Below are positions 4,279 through 6,940 of a stretch of DNA of 6,940 nucleotides, piece by piece. The stretch is from Planctomycetota bacterium. Its GTDB lineage: Bacteria > Planctomycetota > Phycisphaerae > WQYP01. The notes beneath the pieces were generated by a model. It had not been told where the DNA came from. It ran no database searches and saw nothing but the letters and a program-made list of their open reading frames with translations. A program made the position numbers and the translations under genes. The stretch spans positions 1-6,940 of the forward strand of contig JAJZGH010000250.1 of assembly GCA_021798635.1 (NCBI GenBank), in the 5' to 3' direction. Positions within the stretch are counted from its first letter, which is position 1, and every line of letters starts with the position of its first letter.

Positions 4279-6024
4279 ATGAATTTCGTGGGAACATCTA
4301 TGGTGGCGGTGCTGGCAGGTTCAACATCCCTGTTACTTCTAGCGGCGTTTGTGGTGGCGCTATTTCTCAGCTTTGTGGTTCTGACCGTCAGCCGTTACAA
4401 GCGTTGTCCGAGCAACCGCATACTGGTGATCTACGGCAAAGTCAGTGGCGGTAACACGTCGCGTTGTATTCATGGCGGTGCGGCGTTTGTCCTGCCACTG
4501 ATCCAGGATTTTGCCTACCTTAACCTTGAGCCGTTGCAGATTGAAATTCCGCTGACCGGCGCTTTGTCGATAGAAAACATCCGGGTGAACGTTCCCAGTG
4601 TGTTTACCGTGGCCATCGGCACGCAGCCTGAACTCATGCAAAATGCCGCCATCCGCCTGCTGGGGCTGGATATGAAGCAGATACAGGTGCGGCTGGAGCA
4701 TATTATCTTCGGGCAATTTCGCGACGCCATCGCCTCCATGCGGATTGAAGACATCACGCGGCATCGGGAGCAGTTCCTGAAAAATATTCAGCTCACGCTG
4801 GAGCCGGAGCTTAATAAGCTTGGGTTGATACTTATCAACGTAAACATCACGGATATTACTGATGAGTCCGGATACATCGTCGCCATTGGAAAGAAGGCAG
4901 CCTCTCAAGCCGTTCAACAGGCGATGGTAGACGTGTCCCAGCAGGAGAAGCTTGGCGCAGGGGGCGTAGCGGATGCGGAGCGGGAAAGAGCAGTGCAGGT
5001 GGCCAACGCCATGAAATTGCGCGAAATTGGTCTGCACGAGGCCCAGAAAGACCAGGCCGTGCGCGTGGCCGAACTGGAGCGTGACCAGAAAATTGGTGAG
5101 GCCGCCGCGCAGCGCGACCAAGCGGTGCGCTTTGCCGAGCTTGACAAGGAACGCAAGGTGGCAGAGCAGACGGCAGTATTTGACCGCGACTCGCAAGTTA
5201 AGGCAGCTGAGCAGGTCATGCGTATCTCGGTGGCGGAGGCTAACGCCAAGGCCATCGCCGGTGAGAGTAAAGCTCAGGCCGACATAGCCGCCGCACAGGC
5301 GGAATTGCAGGTTAAGCAGGCGACTGCCTACCAATTGTCGGAAACCAGGAAGCGCGAGGCGGAGGCGGGGGTAGAAGAAGCGCAAAACATAGCGATGGCC
5401 AGGGCTGCCTTGGCCAGTGCCCAGCGCGTTGAGGCAGAGCGCCGCGCCGCGTTGGAAGCCCCGGCCAAAGCGGAAAAGGCCAAGATACTCGTGGACGCTC
5501 AGGCCGCGGCGGAAAAACGCCGGATGGAGGCCGAAGCGGAAGCGAACGCGATTTTTGTGAAAATTGACGCCGAAGCACGCGGCCAATATGAAACTTTGGC
5601 GAAAAAGGCGGCGGGTTTGAAGATGATTATCGACTCCTGCGGCGGATCGGATAAGGCGTTTCAGATGCTTATGCTGGAACACATGGACAAACTTGCCGAG
5701 ACTGCGGCTACCGCTATTTCCAATATCAAATTTGACAAGGTTGTGGTATGGGAAAACGGCCATACCGGAGCCAATGGCAATGCGGCTTCCAACTTCCTTC
5801 AAGGCATGGCACGCAGTATGCCGCCGATGATGCAGGTTATGCGCGATATTGGTGGCGTCGAACTCCCGGATTATCTGGGGCGGATGGTGACCGATGTAGC
5901 ACCCGCCGATGCCACGCCCGTCCAGATGGCACGGGAAACGCCCGCTCCAGCAACCACGGCAGCCGCTGGTGCTGGTGCTGGTGCTGGTGCTGGTGCTGGT
6001 GCTGGTGCTGAAAAAGGAAATTGA
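4279..6024 (+). CDS. Flotillin family (SPFH domain) membrane scaffold protein
   Basis: Flotillins are membrane-anchored scaffolds that oligomerise and organise lipid and protein microdomains. This one has 581 residues. An N-terminal membrane anchor lies at about 8-37. The SPFH domain (about 42-210) carries signature stretches such as CPSNRILVIYGKV and RCIHGGAAFVLPLIQDF, then IENIRVNVPSVFTVAIGT. A long charged coiled-coil stalk covers about 215-445, rich in Ala, Glu, Lys and Arg. A conserved C-terminal region at about 446-535 includes the hydrophobic ISNIKFDKVVVWENG. The stalk contains 22-residue repeats (about 232-319), most alike in the pair holding DQAVRVAELERDQK and DQAVRFAELDKERK. The tail ends in a Pro/Ala linker, alternating Ala-Gly and EKGN. 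It is longer than B. subtilis YuaG (about 509), largely through the stalk and tail. The NfeD-like gene lies 22 bases upstream and the PspA-like gene 41 bases downstream, forming an operon. Confidence 0.96.
   Translation: MNFVGTSMVAVLAGSTSLLLLAAFVVALFLSFVVLTVSRYKRCPSNRILVIYGKVSGGNTSRCIHGGAAFVLPLIQDFAYLNLEPLQIEIPLTGALSIENIRVNVPSVFTVAIGTQPELMQNAAIRLLGLDMKQIQVRLEHIIFGQFRDAIASMRIEDITRHREQFLKNIQLTLEPELNKLGLILINVNITDITDESGYIVAIGKKAASQAVQQAMVDVSQQEKLGAGGVADAERERAVQVANAMKLREIGLHEAQKDQAVRVAELERDQKIGEAAAQRDQAVRFAELDKERKVAEQTAVFDRDSQVKAAEQVMRISVAEANAKAIAGESKAQADIAAAQAELQVKQATAYQLSETRKREAEAGVEEAQNIAMARAALASAQRVEAERRAALEAPAKAEKAKILVDAQAAAEKRRMEAEAEANAIFVKIDAEARGQYETLAKKAAGLKMIIDSCGGSDKAFQMLMLEHMDKLAETAATAISNIKFDKVVVWENGHTGANGNAASNFLQGMARSMPPMMQVMRDIGGVELPDYLGRMVTDVAPADATPVQMARETPAPATTAAAGAGAGAGAGAGAGAEKGN
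5965..6010 (+). repeat. GCTGGT hexanucleotide microsatellite in the flotillin tail
   Basis: Seven perfect GCTGGT copies (5965-6006) and a partial eighth (6007-6010) encode alternating Ala-Gly near the flotillin C-terminus, just before the final EKGN. The copies are identical at the DNA level, which indicates recent expansion by slipped-strand replication. The unit is a multiple of three, so copy-number changes alter tail length without breaking the frame. Confidence 0.97.
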
Positions 6025-6053
6025 GCGTATGATTGACTGGATATCCACGAATT

Positions 6054-6058
6054 AAGGA
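6054..6058 (+). promoter_or_regulatory. Ribosome binding site deciding the PspA-like start
   Basis: AAGGA ends seven bases before the ATG at 6066. The frame is also open from a TTG at 6033, but that codon gives an 11-residue extension that does not look like the family and would read through this site. The start is therefore placed at 6066, where the PspA-type amphipathic N-terminus begins. Confidence 0.8.
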
Positions 6059-6065
6059 AAATAGT

Positions 6066-6773
6066 ATGTTGAAACGAATTGGCAATTTATTCAAAGGCGC
6101 CTTAGGAATGTCAGTTTCCAGCGTGGAGCGCCGAAATCCGGAGATGCTCCTGGAAGTTGAAAAGGAAAATGTTCGCACGCAGATCGGCAAGTTCAACAAA
6201 GGATTGGCCGCCCACGCCGGCCTGTGCGAACGCCTGATGTCACGCGTGAAAACGCTGGAGAATGACCAACAAGAACTTCAAGCCCGCACCAGTGCGCATT
6301 TGCGGGCCGGCAACCGGGACCTCGCCGCGCAATATGCTCTTCGCCTCAAAAATGCCACGCATGAACTTGAGGAAAATCGGCGGCAACTCGGCGCCGCCGA
6401 GGAAACTTATAGCACCCTGATCCGCCAGCGTGACGTGGCCGTGGATGCGGCGCGCCAGAAAATTGAGTCGCTCAAACAGTCGATTGACGATCTGAAGGTC
6501 AAGAAAGCAATGGCCGAGTTGACGGAAACCGCTTCCGGAATGGTCACGGGTGCCGGTGCCAGCGGCGACACACTCTCACGTTTGCGCGAAATGGTGGAAG
6601 ATGAGCGATCCAAGGCGGCAGGGCGGATTCGCGTGGCGCGCGATTCAATGTCACTATCCGACCTTGACATCAAAGAGCGCGAACAGAAAGCCATGGCGGA
6701 GCAGGCCCTTGAGGAGTTTGAGGGCAAAGCCCCACCTCGACTGGGATCCGGTGACGCCGCAAACCCGAGCTAA
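6066..6773 (+). CDS. PspA/IM30 (Vipp1) family coiled-coil protein
   Basis: PspA/IM30 proteins are ESCRT-III-like peripheral membrane proteins that coat and stabilise stressed inner membranes. This one has 235 residues, close to the usual 220-260. An N-terminal amphipathic segment (MLKRIGNLFKGALG, 1-14) would insert into the membrane surface. RRNPEMLLEVEKENVRTQIGKF (22-43) matches the early helix where family members carry a DPEK-type motif. Long coiled-coil helices follow at about 50-150, with RAGNRDLAAQYALRL (80-94) resembling the conserved G-x-x-x-L-A-x-x-A-L turn. A Gly/Ala-rich break (156-168) precedes further helices to about 220 and a short disordered tail. It has no transmembrane segment. 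As the third gene after nfeD and flotillin, it is probably translated from the same mRNA, suggesting joint action at the membrane. No pspF, pspB or pspC gene is nearby. The family call is good, though the protein is divergent from enterobacterial PspA. Confidence 0.86.
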   Translation: MLKRIGNLFKGALGMSVSSVERRNPEMLLEVEKENVRTQIGKFNKGLAAHAGLCERLMSRVKTLENDQQELQARTSAHLRAGNRDLAAQYALRLKNATHELEENRRQLGAAEETYSTLIRQRDVAVDAARQKIESLKQSIDDLKVKKAMAELTETASGMVTGAGASGDTLSRLREMVEDERSKAAGRIRVARDSMSLSDLDIKEREQKAMAEQALEEFEGKAPPRLGSGDAANPS

Positions 6774-6866
6774 TTGATTATCGCCCCACTTCCCAGGCCC
6801 GACTGGTGCAACGCAGTAGCGTCCGGAACTAAAATAGCTTCATCTTAATATTCGCATTTACGAGAG

Positions 6867-6895
6867 TTGCGCTGGCGCGTGTTTTGTGGTTTACT
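6867..6895 (+). promoter_or_regulatory. Candidate promoter with extended -10 box
   Basis: TTGCGC (6867-6872, 3 of 6) and TTTACT (6890-6895, 4 of 6) are 17 bases apart, and TG at 6887-6888 makes an extended -10 element. The predicted transcription start, near 6902, is next to the ATG at 6903. It would serve the gene that begins there. The gap from 6774 to this point shows no convincing terminator. Confidence 0.35.
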
Positions 6896-6902
6896 CTTGG
6901 GC

Positions 6903-6940
6903 ATGGTGAACGCACAGACGCAACATCTTACCAATCCGTC
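6903..6940 (+). CDS. Possible 5' end of a further gene, cut by the window
   Basis: An open frame starts with ATG at 6903, or GTG at 6906, and reads MVNAQTQHLTNP to the right edge. It is too short to identify. There is no clear Shine-Dalgarno sequence, but the candidate promoter at 6867-6895 ends almost at its start, consistent with a very short or absent leader. It may be a real gene or chance. Confidence 0.35.
   Translation, partial: MVNAQTQHLTNP

Noticed and set aside
4360..6048. A 562-codon open frame on the minus strand, opposite the flotillin gene, with a Ser-Thr repeat tail.
   Set aside because: It is the antisense shadow of the flotillin gene. The Ser-Thr run is just the reverse reading of the GCTGGT microsatellite, the translation shows no recognisable domain, and the + strand frame is an unmistakable flotillin with a strong ribosome binding site.
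6033..6065. A TTG start for the PspA-like protein, 11 codons upstream of the chosen ATG.
   Set aside because: The good Shine-Dalgarno sequence at 6054-6058 lies inside this extension and fits the ATG at 6066, where the family's amphipathic N-terminus begins.

Overview
The window carries five substantially complete protein genes and the probable first codons of a sixth, all on the + strand, separated by short gaps of which the longest is about 230 bases. GC content is moderate to high in the genes, with one sharply AT-rich patch at about 2021-2107. The DapF, flotillin and PspA-like sequences most resemble, from memory, those of the Planctomycetes and related PVC-group bacteria. No search was possible, so that placement is tentative.

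Layout. (1) 1-842: a P-loop kinase of the YggC/uridine kinase/pantothenate kinase-like group, whose start codon probably straddles the left edge. (2) 963-1868: dapF, diaminopimelate epimerase, with both catalytic cysteines; it serves lysine and peptidoglycan precursor synthesis. (3) 1869-2100: a non-coding gap whose right half is a regular array of four 15-bp dyads at an exact 22-bp pitch. The last dyad runs into the start codon of the next gene. (4) 2101-3363: a stand-alone AAA_14/DUF4143 ATPase of unknown cellular role. (5) 3364-3533: a gap with a good sigma70-type promoter whose -10 box lies inside a 13-bp palindrome. (6) 3534-6773: a three-gene operon encoding an NfeD-like membrane protein, a flotillin (SPFH) and a PspA/IM30 coiled-coil protein. 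(7) 6774-6940: a gap with a possible extended -10 promoter and a truncated reading frame starting at 6903.

How the genes fit together. The kinase and dapF look like ordinary metabolic genes. The ATPase stands alone between them and the operon and looks like an accessory gene with its own control region. The operon is a membrane-organisation module: NfeD-like proteins are usual partners of flotillins, and PspA/IM30 proteins remodel or protect stressed membranes. Joining them in one transcript suggests a membrane-integrity role.

The least explained features are the 22-bp-pitch dyad array in front of the ATPase, the histidine-rich loop of the NfeD-like protein, and the repeat-built stalk and Ala-Gly microsatellite tail of the flotillin. 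No tRNA, rRNA, CRISPR array or insertion sequence was seen.
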